Shown here piece after piece: positions 16,145 through 23,583 of a stretch of DNA of 34,838 bases; positions within the stretch are counted from its first letter, which is position 1, and every line of letters begins with the position of its first letter. A program made the translations under genes and the position numbers. Source of the stretch: Bacteroidales bacterium UBA6244 (GTDB lineage Bacteria; Bacteroidota; Bacteroidia; Bacteroidales; F082). The stretch lies in NCBI GenBank assembly GCA_002440885.1, contig DJVY01000197.1:1-34838 (forward strand), read 5' to 3'. Under the pieces are notes generated by a model. That model saw only the letters and a program-made list of their open reading frames with translations. It was not told the origin of the DNA and did not search any database.

Positions 16145-17320
16145 ATGGAAACTGAAATGCGAATTAAACTGATGGTGGTCGACGATGAAGTGGATTTGGA
16201 ACCTTTAATGCGGCAAAAGTTCAGACGTCAGATACGTAGTGGTGAGTACGATTTTGTATTTGCCCATAATGGCCTCGATGCCCTGACCAAGTTGATCGAA
16301 CACCCAGACATCGTAATTATCCTTACTGATATCAACATGCCTGAAATGGACGGACTTACCCTGTTGCTTAAACTCAAAGAGCTGAAAAATCCCTCCTTAA
16401 AAACGGTGGTCGTTTCGGCTTACGGCGATATGGACAATATCCGCACTGCCATGAACCGCGGGGCTTTCGACTTCCTTACCAAGCCCATCAATTTCCAGGA
16501 TCTCGAGCTCACCATGAACAAAACGATAGAGGAAATTGTGCTCCAACGCAAGGCCCTCATCGAGCATGATCAGCTGATTTCGATACAACGCGATTTGAAT
16601 GTGGCCCGTGAAATACAAATGGGCATCCTACCTCAGGTATTTCCTCCTTTTCCAGAGCGCACCGATTTTGAGATTTTCGCTTCCATGGAAGCGGCTAAAG
16701 AGGTAGGTGGCGATTTCTACGACTTTTTCATGATCGACAACGACAGGTTAGGGTTCGTTATCGGCGACGTGTCAGGGAAAGGCATACCTGCCGCCATTTT
16801 TATGGCCGTGAGCCGCACGCTGATTCGCGCCACCGGACTTAAAGGCATGAAGGCCGGCGAGTGTATGCATTCCGTCAACAACTTGCTGTGCAACGAAAGC
16901 GTTTCGTGCATGTTTGTTACAGTGTTTTATGGAATCCTGAACACCAAAACAGGTGAAATGGAATACGCCAATGCAGGCCATAATCCGCCCTATCTGCTCA
17001 GTGCCGCCGGCGAAGTGCAAACGCTCGAGTCGACAGGTGACATTGTACTTGGTGTTTTTGAGGACAGGCAGTTCGAAACCAAACATATACAGCTTCACCC
17101 CAGGGATGGTGTATTCTTGTTTACCGATGGTGTTACTGAGGCCTTTAACAGGGGAGGAGACCTCTACGGAGAATCCAGGCTCGAAAAGTTGCTCGCTTCA
17201 TTAAAAGACGTTACCTCCGAAGCCACAATCCGCACCATCGCCACCGATGTAAACACGTTTGCACATGGTGTTCCTCAATCGGATGATATCACCATGCTGT
17301 TTGTGAAGTATTTGGGTTAG
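16145..17320 (+). CDS. Response regulator fused to a PP2C/SpoIIE serine phosphatase (RsbU/RssB-like)
   Basis: A 391-residue protein. Residues 8-125 are a receiver domain with acidic pair Asp13/Asp14, phospho-acceptor Asp62 in LTDINMPEMDG and Lys112 in FLTKPI. A helical linker (about 125-165) leads to a PP2C/SpoIIE domain (about 170-390) with the metal motifs GGDFYD (187-192) and GDVSGKG (206-212), then NAGHNPPYLL, FTDGVTEA and a terminal SDDITMLF. All metal ligands I can check are present. Such phosphatases dephosphorylate phospho-serine STAS proteins; three STAS proteins are encoded in this window. A good ribosome site, AGAGGAG, precedes the ATG at 16145. Its last 87 bases recur almost exactly at 23136-23222 (see the pseudogene there). 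Confidence 0.93.
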   Translation: METEMRIKLMVVDDEVDLEPLMRQKFRRQIRSGEYDFVFAHNGLDALTKLIEHPDIVIILTDINMPEMDGLTLLLKLKELKNPSLKTVVVSAYGDMDNIRTAMNRGAFDFLTKPINFQDLELTMNKTIEEIVLQRKALIEHDQLISIQRDLNVAREIQMGILPQVFPPFPERTDFEIFASMEAAKEVGGDFYDFFMIDNDRLGFVIGDVSGKGIPAAIFMAVSRTLIRATGLKGMKAGECMHSVNNLLCNESVSCMFVTVFYGILNTKTGEMEYANAGHNPPYLLSAAGEVQTLESTGDIVLGVFEDRQFETKHIQLHPRDGVFLFTDGVTEAFNRGGDLYGESRLEKLLASLKDVTSEATIRTIATDVNTFAHGVPQSDDITMLFVKYLG

Positions 17321-17468
17321 CATTGTTTTCTTTGTCATAAAAGACCTGAAATTTTGAGTCTTTGTCATTTGCTTTTTTCGCCTCTCAAATTTATTTCACT
17401 TGTTGCCATAGTAAACTTTTTGGGTACATGATGGTTAGGATTGGAACATCTTGCGGTCGTTAAAAGCA

Positions 17469-18233
17469 TCAACGATTCAGCCATTTCTTAAATTCGCTGG
17501 AGCGGTCGATGCTGACAATTGTTTCAAACTCATTGTCGGTTTTGGGCTTGAGCTCGAGTTTCACACGGCTGCGCGAGTAGGCTACCATATTAACAATGGA
17601 GGCGATATGGATAAGGTACTTGCGGTTTATTCGGAAAAAGTAAGCAGGATCGAGCATCTCCTCTAGCTTATCTAATGTATAATCAACATTAAAAGTGGAA
17701 CCATGCGATGTGCGAAGATATACCCCTTTTTCCAGAACATAGAAGTAAGCAATCTTGTTTACTTCAACCATTTTAATTTTTGTACCAACCGAAATTGAAA
17801 AGCGTTCCCTGTACTTTTTTTCCGAGGTTGTTAGCAGGTTGTACAGCGATTGCAAGTCGACAGAGTTTCGGTGCAAGCCGCTAAATTGTTCGTATTTCTT
17901 TATGGCTGACGCCAGTTCCTCGTGTACAATCGGTTTTAACAGGTAGTCGATGCTTTTTAGTTTGAAAGCTTTTATGGCGTACTCATCGAATGCAGTGGTG
18001 AAGATTACAGGGCTTGAGATGTTCACCTGCTCAAAGATGGCAAAGCTGAGGTCATCTTCCAGATGGATATCCAGAAAAATAAGATCGGGTTCAGGATTCG
18101 ACTTAAACCACTTAACCGATTCGGCCACCGACTCCAGCTCAGCAACTATGCTGATATCTTGATTGTAATCCTGTATCATCTTTTTTAATCGCAAAGCAGC
18201 AAAGGCTTCGTCTTCTATTATTACGACTTTCAT
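17469..18233 (-). CDS. LytTR-family response regulator
   Basis: A 254-residue LytR/AlgR-type regulator. The receiver (1-120) has acidic Glu7/Asp8, phospho-acceptor Asp55 in LIFLDIHLED and Lys100 in YLLKPI. The C-terminal LytTR DNA-binding domain (about 140-254) carries KMVEVNKIAYFYVLEKGVYL and YFFRINRKYLIHIASI. The kinase gene lies 13 bases upstream, so they are co-transcribed. Its targets are unknown; LytTR proteins bind direct repeats upstream of regulated genes. It is convergent with the PP2C regulator, with only 148 bases between. Confidence 0.95.
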   Translation of the reverse strand: MKVVIIEDEAFAALRLKKMIQDYNQDISIVAELESVAESVKWFKSNPEPDLIFLDIHLEDDLSFAIFEQVNISSPVIFTTAFDEYAIKAFKLKSIDYLLKPIVHEELASAIKKYEQFSGLHRNSVDLQSLYNLLTTSEKKYRERFSISVGTKIKMVEVNKIAYFYVLEKGVYLRTSHGSTFNVDYTLDKLEEMLDPAYFFRINRKYLIHIASIVNMVAYSRSRVKLELKPKTDNEFETIVSIDRSSEFKKWLNR

Positions 18234-18246
18234 TGTAGTGGATTTT

Positions 18247-20373
18247 TTATTCGTCTTGTATTTTTTCAGATTTCAGTAAAGGAAGCCTGGCAATAAAGTG
18301 CTCTGAGGTGCTAACAAACTCTGGCTTTTGGTCTGAAACCAAGGCATACCGGCGTTTGATATTTTCGAGGCCAACTCCGGTTGATACAAATTTTGTTTCC
18401 CTGATGCTCAGGTTGTTCACGATATTTAGTCGAAGTTGCTCATCGACAAAGATTTTAATTGTTAAAGGATGCGCCTTTGAGAAGGTGTTATGTTTAATGG
18501 CGTTTTCGATGATTAATTGGATGGCAATGGGAAGCATGAGGTAATCGAGGAATGCTTTATCAATTTTGATTTCGATAAAAAGTTTTTTCATAAACCTGAT
18601 CTCAAGCAGAAAGAGGTAGGCGTTAAGGAATTCCAGCTCGGTGCTGAGACTCACCAAATCCTTATCTTTATTCTCAAGCACATAGCGGTATACTTTCGCG
18701 AGCCTCTCGGTGAACGACTCGGCCAAATCGGGATCGATTTTAATCAGAGAAGTAAGAACATTTAGGCTGTTGAATAAAAAATGAGGATTTACCTGCTGTT
18801 TCAAGACCTCAAATTGCGATTGCAGGTTTTCCTTTTGCACCTTAAGTAGTTGTGTGTTGGCCTCGGTCAGCTGTTTTGTACGCTCAGAAACCCGTTGCTC
18901 CAGTGTGTCGTTTATCCGTTCCAAAGCTTCTTTTGCTTTCAGAAGTTTTAATTCTTGTCGTTTTCTTTCAGATATATCCACGATAATGCCCCGTCGCCCT
19001 ACGATTTCGCCACTTCTGATTATCGGATTGCCAAATACCATTACCGGACAATGCGTTCCGTCTATTTTGATAGCGGTAAACTCACCCGGTTCTGTGTCGA
19101 TGCCGTGAGCTGATTTTTTGAAATTCTCTACAATGCGCGGTCTGTCCTCCGCAACAAAACAATCGAGGGCGGATTGTTTGTTGCCGGGGTCATCTGATAA
19201 CGGACCAAAAAACGCATCACCGGCTTTGTTGCTCAACAACACTTCGCCCTGTAGGTTGAGTTCAAAAACGGGTTGAGGCAGTAAATCAAGTAAATCCTTA
19301 TACTTCCGCTCGCTTTCCTTTGCTTCAGTCTCGGCCATTTTTCTTCTGGTAACGTCAATAACAATTCCGTCTAAATACGAAAGTTCTTGTTTTTCGTTGT
19401 AAATGCCCTTTCCGTTTTCGTTTATCCAAACCACTTGACCATGCTTATGGACAATACGGTATTCAAAATCGTAATGTCTTTTTTCACGGGTGGCATCCAG
19501 GATATTTTTATGACAAAGAGCCACATCGTCGGGGTGAATTATGGAGGAGAAACTAAGTTTGCGGTTTTCAATTAAATCGGAGGCATGATATCCTGAAATA
19601 TCAAATATTTTCTCGCTGATAAACTTCATGGTGTAATGCTCATCAAAATAGCACCTGTAGGCTGCACCAGCCAGGTTGGTAAGTATGCTCTTTAATTGTT
19701 CGCGGCTCTCGGTAAGCTGCTGGCTGATCTTTTCACGCTTTACAATTTCATCTTCCAGGTGGAGATTTAGGTTTTTTTCCTGATCGATAAGCCGTTGGGC
19801 ATACCTGTTTTTCTCCTCTTCAATATTTATGCGGGCCTCCGCCATAGCGCGATTGGCTGCTTCCGCCAGAAGCTCATTCTGTAGTTTTTCAGCTCTTTTT
19901 TTTTCTTTTTCACTGGCGTCAAGGTAAATCCAGGCCTCGAGAATTGACATAAAAAATGCATTTACAACGCAGTAAATAAGCATATTGTTTACAAGAACAT
20001 TCGGCAACCCCTGTGGATAACTGCTTATCCAATGGGCAATGGTTGTTATGATGGTAGAAACAATAACCGCAATGATAAGCATGAGTGAGAATTGAATTAC
20101 CGCTCTTCGGACCACACCTGTGTTCCACTGGAATTTAAGGTTAAGAAACCTGATGACAAAAAAATCCGGGTATACCAGGGCAAAACCTGCGATCAGGCTA
20201 TAAAATACCCCTCTTATGACTCTTATCCCAAATTCGGCCATGTTGTGCAGTTCGTGATATCCACTGAAATGGTTGTAAGTAATGACAATGAGTTGCAAGA
20301 CCAAAGACATCCCCAGAACAAGTTTGATCAACTTATGGAACGGAAAGATGTTATGTATTTGTCTGAATATCAT
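18247..20373 (-). CDS. LytS-type sensor histidine kinase with two PAS domains
   Basis: A 708-residue membrane kinase. About four membrane segments lie in residues 15-150 (near 18-36, 52-76, 92-115 and 130-150), followed by a charged coiled coil (about 152-225), two PAS domains (about 226-345, ending VIDVTRRK, and about 352-472, ending VDISERKR) and a second coiled coil. The His_kinase domain (PF06580) has QQVNPHFLFNSLNVL with His531 as the likely phospho-acceptor, and the ATP-binding part has IQLIIENAIKHN and GVGLENIKRR. It pairs with the LytTR regulator just downstream. No periplasmic domain is large enough to bind a solute, so the signal is likely sensed in the membrane or by the PAS domains. 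Confidence 0.94.
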   Translation of the reverse strand: MIFRQIHNIFPFHKLIKLVLGMSLVLQLIVITYNHFSGYHELHNMAEFGIRVIRGVFYSLIAGFALVYPDFFVIRFLNLKFQWNTGVVRRAVIQFSLMLIIAVIVSTIITTIAHWISSYPQGLPNVLVNNMLIYCVVNAFFMSILEAWIYLDASEKEKKRAEKLQNELLAEAANRAMAEARINIEEEKNRYAQRLIDQEKNLNLHLEDEIVKREKISQQLTESREQLKSILTNLAGAAYRCYFDEHYTMKFISEKIFDISGYHASDLIENRKLSFSSIIHPDDVALCHKNILDATREKRHYDFEYRIVHKHGQVVWINENGKGIYNEKQELSYLDGIVIDVTRRKMAETEAKESERKYKDLLDLLPQPVFELNLQGEVLLSNKAGDAFFGPLSDDPGNKQSALDCFVAEDRPRIVENFKKSAHGIDTEPGEFTAIKIDGTHCPVMVFGNPIIRSGEIVGRRGIIVDISERKRQELKLLKAKEALERINDTLEQRVSERTKQLTEANTQLLKVQKENLQSQFEVLKQQVNPHFLFNSLNVLTSLIKIDPDLAESFTERLAKVYRYVLENKDKDLVSLSTELEFLNAYLFLLEIRFMKKLFIEIKIDKAFLDYLMLPIAIQLIIENAIKHNTFSKAHPLTIKIFVDEQLRLNIVNNLSIRETKFVSTGVGLENIKRRYALVSDQKPEFVSTSEHFIARLPLLKSEKIQDE

Positions 20374-20503
20374 ATCAGTTGTATTAATTTGTCAGGAGTA
20401 AAAGTAAACTAGCTAATTTACAAATAAATGAATACAGGGCTGAATCCTGAAAATCGCCATTACTATTGGTTTTACTGTGGCTGAATAGGTCATACCTGTT
20501 TTC

Positions 20504-21637
20504 TTAAAAACTATCTGCCATACTTTTTCCCGACTGAAGCACATCTTTTTCTAATATCTCCCTAAACTTCTCAGGTTCTTCAAACAAGGGGCCGTGGGCC
20601 GAATTCACAAAGGTGTAAAAACCTTTTAAAGGTGCTTTTAAACTTCGGTAATACGCCTTTGACAAATCAACGTTTACGGTTAAATCATATTTGCCGCTGA
20701 TAAAGTAAACAGGTATTTCAATTTCAGGAAATGTATCTGGAAAATCGGTCGTCAGTGTTTCATTTTTCAGGTTAGTTGTTGGCAGGAACATCATCTTCGA
20801 TTTCCAGATATTGTATTTCTCCCTGAGGGTGTATGCCTTGCATGTCCACACGGGTAAAAAGATGTCCCTGAACACCGACTTCATGCTTCGCATTGTTCCA
20901 ATTCCAAGCCCATGCATAAGTTGGTCGCGGGTAGCAGAGTTGTAAAAGGAAATCAAGTCTGATTCCGTTTTCAAATGGTTAAACTTCTTCAATTTCAGGA
21001 CGGATCGCCTATCGTTCTTCTCAGTGAATTGGTTTAGCATAAACTCATAGGCAATCTTTTCTGATTGGCGCTGCCTGGTTAGTTGACCCATCGCAATGTA
21101 GGCGTGAAAAAGTTCGGGTGATTTCGCAACGGCGGGCAAAGCAATGGCCGTTCCTCCCGACCACGCCAGTACAAAAATTTTTTCCTTTCGGAACCGATCG
21201 CGCAGGTAGTTGGTCACTTCGATGGCATCGGAGGCTAGTTGCTCAAGGGTCATGCTTTCGGTGGTCACCTCTGGTGTATAAGAAAGTCCACCGCCTCTTT
21301 GTTCCCAGTAGCAGACCGTAAAATAGTCCTCTAGTCCCGGATCGTATTTCTCAATCAGGAAGTAATTCGGAAAACCCGGTCCTCCGTGAACAAAAAGCAG
21401 CACGGGGTTGTCGAGGTTTTTACTTCGGATAAACATCCCTTGTTTAACCCCACCTATCGAGACGAAAATTTTCTCTGAAAGACTTCCTTCCAACCTGTTT
21501 CCATTCTTGTCGATAAACCCTTCGGGCTCTCCAGGACTCGATTTTACCAGATAAACCATTGATGAGATTATAAATACCAAAAATACAATTAATGTGTAAA
21601 TCATCAAATTAATCCCTTTATTTACAGTTAATTTCAT
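20504..21637 (-). CDS. Membrane-anchored alpha/beta hydrolase (S33-like)
   Basis: A 377-residue hydrolase with an N-terminal membrane anchor (about 11-32). The alpha/beta hydrolase fold shows the oxyanion motif HGGPG (84-88), YWEQRGGG, and the nucleophile elbow AWSGGT with Ser160. The acid is probably the Asp of FISGKYDLTV, and the His is in NSAHGP near the C-terminus. HGGPG plus WxQRG is the pattern of proline iminopeptidases and related S33 peptidases, but substrate is not predictable; esterases share it. Leftward and separate from the LytS kinase by 130 bases; upstream is a small membrane gene with about 137 bases between. Probably its own transcription unit. Confidence 0.88.
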   Translation of the reverse strand: MKLTVNKGINLMIYTLIVFLVFIISSMVYLVKSSPGEPEGFIDKNGNRLEGSLSEKIFVSIGGVKQGMFIRSKNLDNPVLLFVHGGPGFPNYFLIEKYDPGLEDYFTVCYWEQRGGGLSYTPEVTTESMTLEQLASDAIEVTNYLRDRFRKEKIFVLAWSGGTAIALPAVAKSPELFHAYIAMGQLTRQRQSEKIAYEFMLNQFTEKNDRRSVLKLKKFNHLKTESDLISFYNSATRDQLMHGLGIGTMRSMKSVFRDIFLPVWTCKAYTLREKYNIWKSKMMFLPTTNLKNETLTTDFPDTFPEIEIPVYFISGKYDLTVNVDLSKAYYRSLKAPLKGFYTFVNSAHGPLFEEPEKFREILEKDVLQSGKSMADSF

Positions 21638-21774
21638 GTGCGTTTATTTTAGCGCGTGGCAAGAACGCTTATTCGGTTAAGTACACAGTTTGATGTAATA
21701 CCACTTGGATCAAGCCGGGTGTTTATGATAAAAAAACAAAGGTAAGTCAATACGGTATTTTTCCTTGCCATTTG

Positions 21775-22209
21775 CTATTCGATTAGTTTATGTTTTTCAG
21801 GCAGAAACAAGTCCGTAATACGCAAACCTCCCATTAAAGGCAATGCAAAATACAGCATGGCAAAAGTCCCATCAATTATTCCGGTAAACCAGAATGTGGT
21901 TGGAAAACCTTTGGCGAAAAGCATAAAGCTGTAAAGAACGATCACGTAGAAAAGTCTCCCCAAAACCAGACATCCCACGATGATAGCATATCGCCTGATG
22001 TTAGCAGACGCCAGTATTTGCAGGTAGGCGAAGCATAAAAAGAAAGAACCCAAAAAGACGGCATAAAAGGGATCAATGGGAGGATTCTCAATGGGGCGTC
22101 CTGTGCCTATGGCAAAAATGTAAATAAATCCGGCTATGGTGTCCCAAAAGCCACCCAGCGCGAAGGTGATGGCTAAAGGCTTCAACGATTTAGATTTCGT
22201 GGGTATCAT
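21775..22209 (-). CDS. Small four-helix membrane protein of unknown function
   Basis: A 144-residue protein with about four hydrophobic segments (near 11-33, 47-67, 74-97 and 107-127), and charged ends (MIPTKSKS..., ...LPEKHKLIE). I do not recognise a family. It has the look of DoxX-like or DUF-type four-helix membrane proteins, but no diagnostic residues are visible. It lies between the hydrolase and the outer-membrane barrel, all leftward, each with gaps of more than 130 bases, so co-transcription is uncertain. Confidence 0.65.
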   Translation of the reverse strand: MIPTKSKSLKPLAITFALGGFWDTIAGFIYIFAIGTGRPIENPPIDPFYAVFLGSFFLCFAYLQILASANIRRYAIIVGCLVLGRLFYVIVLYSFMLFAKGFPTTFWFTGIIDGTFAMLYFALPLMGGLRITDLFLPEKHKLIE

Positions 22210-22313
22210 GGGATGTTATATTATGTTAGAACCTGGATGATTTAGTGTGACTTCTCGTTTTGATTCCAAATTGTATGTGTTAAATAGTTCTGCTTTACGC
22301 AAACGTGGGTATA

Positions 22314-22363
22314 AAAAATCATGTCGGGAAGAAGAAAAACAAAAACTTCCCGACATGATTTTT
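22314..22363. terminator. Strong hairpin terminator after the outer-membrane barrel gene
   Basis: Two perfect 18-base arms, AAAAATCATGTCGGGAAG (22314-22331) and its complement (22346-22363), enclose a 14-base loop. Runs of A and T flank the stem, so it reads as an intrinsic terminator on either strand. It begins 5 bases past the stop of the leftward barrel gene, which it most likely ends. Confidence 0.85.
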
Positions 22364-22367
22364 AACA

Positions 22368-22961
22368 CTAGAATCTTTTAATAATGCCCACCCTTAGAGA
22401 CAGGTAGTTGTGGTTTAAACTGGTGGTAACGCCTTCTATTTCAACATCACCCGAAAGGGAGTTAAATTTTAAGCCGGGCGTGATGCTCCAATTCTTACCC
22501 AGTGAGTAATCGATTCCGGCAGCCAGCTGAAAACCCAAACCATGGCCGGTATCGCCGATTATGTCCCCATCGGAATTCTCTATTTCGATGTGGTTGTATA
22601 AGCCACCCGCTCTCAGGTAGTAGGCTATAGGCCAAGTGCTAATGGGGTGTTTGAACTGTAGTCCAAAAACATAACCAGTTTCCTCGAAACAAACATCAGA
22701 CCCGGCAAATGATTCGTCAGCGCCAAAGCGGTTCCATCCCCAGCCGGCATAAACTCCTGTGTGAGGCATAAAACGATAATGGAAGAGGCCCTCGAATCCA
22801 AAACCAGTGTTTAGCTTTGTGTTCCCCGGTTTACTTGTTGCCCATGATGCTCCTGCGCTTAGTTCCAAACCAAATCGTTTATCGTTTTCCTGTGCCATAA
22901 TGCTGCTGCTTACAAAAAAGGTGGCCATCAACAGCGATGCGAATAATACTTTTGTTTTCAT
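22368..22961 (-). CDS. Outer-membrane beta-barrel protein
   Basis: A 197-residue protein with a signal peptide (MKTKVLFASLLMATFFVSS, cleavage after SIMAQ). The mature part consists of alternating hydrophobic/polar strands ending in an aromatic residue (final strand YLSLRVGIIKRF), typical of the OmpW/outer-membrane beta-barrel (PF13568/PF13505) group. Features such as GLELSAGASWATSK, GVYAGWGWNRFGA and LGFQLAAGIDYSLGKNWS are barrel strands. Function is not predictable, as barrels of this size are often of unknown role. It has its own likely promoter (22999-23006) and terminator (22314-22363), so it is monocistronic. Confidence 0.88.
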   Translation of the reverse strand: MKTKVLFASLLMATFFVSSSIMAQENDKRFGLELSAGASWATSKPGNTKLNTGFGFEGLFHYRFMPHTGVYAGWGWNRFGADESFAGSDVCFEETGYVFGLQFKHPISTWPIAYYLRAGGLYNHIEIENSDGDIIGDTGHGLGFQLAAGIDYSLGKNWSITPGLKFNSLSGDVEIEGVTTSLNHNYLSLRVGIIKRF

Positions 22962-22998
22962 GATTAAACATTTAATAGTTAAGTAATTAATTTCACTG

Positions 22999-23006
22999 CA
23001 AAAGTA
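22999..23006 (-). promoter_or_regulatory. -7 box of the outer-membrane barrel gene
   Basis: The minus strand reads TACTTTTG, an exact TAnnTTTG match, about 38 bases before the ATG at 22961. A T-rich TTTTCG lies at about -33 (23025-23030). Confidence 0.5.
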
Positions 23007-23108
23007 ATCGCAAGGTATCGGGGACGAAAATATAGGGTGCTGAGGGTGTTTATTTTCGGTCTGAAGGTGTTGTTGCTTTGGTTGAATGCGTTGCCTTCTA
23101 AACCATAA

Positions 23109-23222
23109 GTCCCTGCTTCAGAAATTATTTTCCAAACCATCACCACCGATGTAAACACGTTTGCACATGGTGTTCCTCAATCGGATGATATTACCATGCT
23201 GTTTGTGAAGTATTTGGGGTAG
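23109..23222 (+). pseudogene. 3'-end remnant of a response-regulator/PP2C gene
   Basis: Reading rightward from 23109, after an in-frame TAA at 23106, the frame gives SEIIFQTITTDVNTFAHG and then VPQSDDITMLFVKYLG and a TAG stop. This is the end of the PP2C domain of the gene at 16145-17320. The last 87 bases (23136-23222) match 17234-17320 with 3 mismatches by my count, including identical third codon positions. Just upstream, the similarity drops sharply (SEIIFQ against SEATIR). No rest of the gene is present. Near-identity with an abrupt edge suggests recent duplication or gene conversion onto an older paralogue fragment. Confidence 0.85.
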
Positions 23223-23334
23223 CAGGGGAGGGCAATCGGATGAAATGTTATTGTGCTTCAGCATATACTGCTTTCCGTTAAATCGCAGTAATTTGCGGTT
23301 GTGCTGCTGGCCTTAATTGACACTTATTGCAATA

Positions 23335-23456
23335 TTACTCCAGATAAATCCCCGAACCAATGAAGTATTTAATTTCGGGGATTTTAATCACAAAGGCCGG
23401 TTTGGGTTCTTCTTTTCCCAAAAAAGGATTATTTCACCAGCATTTGTAAGTGCTCC
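23335..23456 (-). pseudogene. 3'-end remnant of a tandem-Cache lipoprotein gene
   Basis: On the minus strand this stretch aligns without gaps to the 3' end of the Cache lipoprotein gene at 30661: about 99 of 119 bases match by hand count. The read-through is TYKCW, a TGA stop where the intact copy has Trp, then NNPFLGKEEPKPAFVIKIP and EIKYFIGSGIYLE and a stop. The Trp-to-stop change and lack of upstream sequence show it is dead. It faces the PP2C remnant tail-to-tail, 112 bases away. Confidence 0.85.
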
Positions 23457-23583
23457 TGTTTTTGCGATCAACTGACACATAAATACCCAAGAACCTGTTT
23501 ACAAGAACCCTCTCTTTCACTGTCAGATTCGCTTTTTATCGCGTTATCCCGTTGGCTTTTGCCCTTCATTTTTCGATTAGGTC

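Larger units (their letters stand above)
22962..23583. other. Gene-poor region with two decayed gene ends
   Basis: This 622-base gap has no intact gene. It holds the barrel gene promoter at 22999-23006, a rightward remnant of a PP2C gene at 23109-23222, a leftward remnant of a Cache lipoprotein gene at 23335-23456, and nothing else I recognise in 23223-23334 or 23457-23583. Confidence 0.75.

Noticed and set aside
17340..17363. Terminator between the convergent PP2C and LytTR genes (AAAGAC...GTCTTT)
   Set aside because: Only six base pairs with a 12-base loop and low GC; too weak to call.
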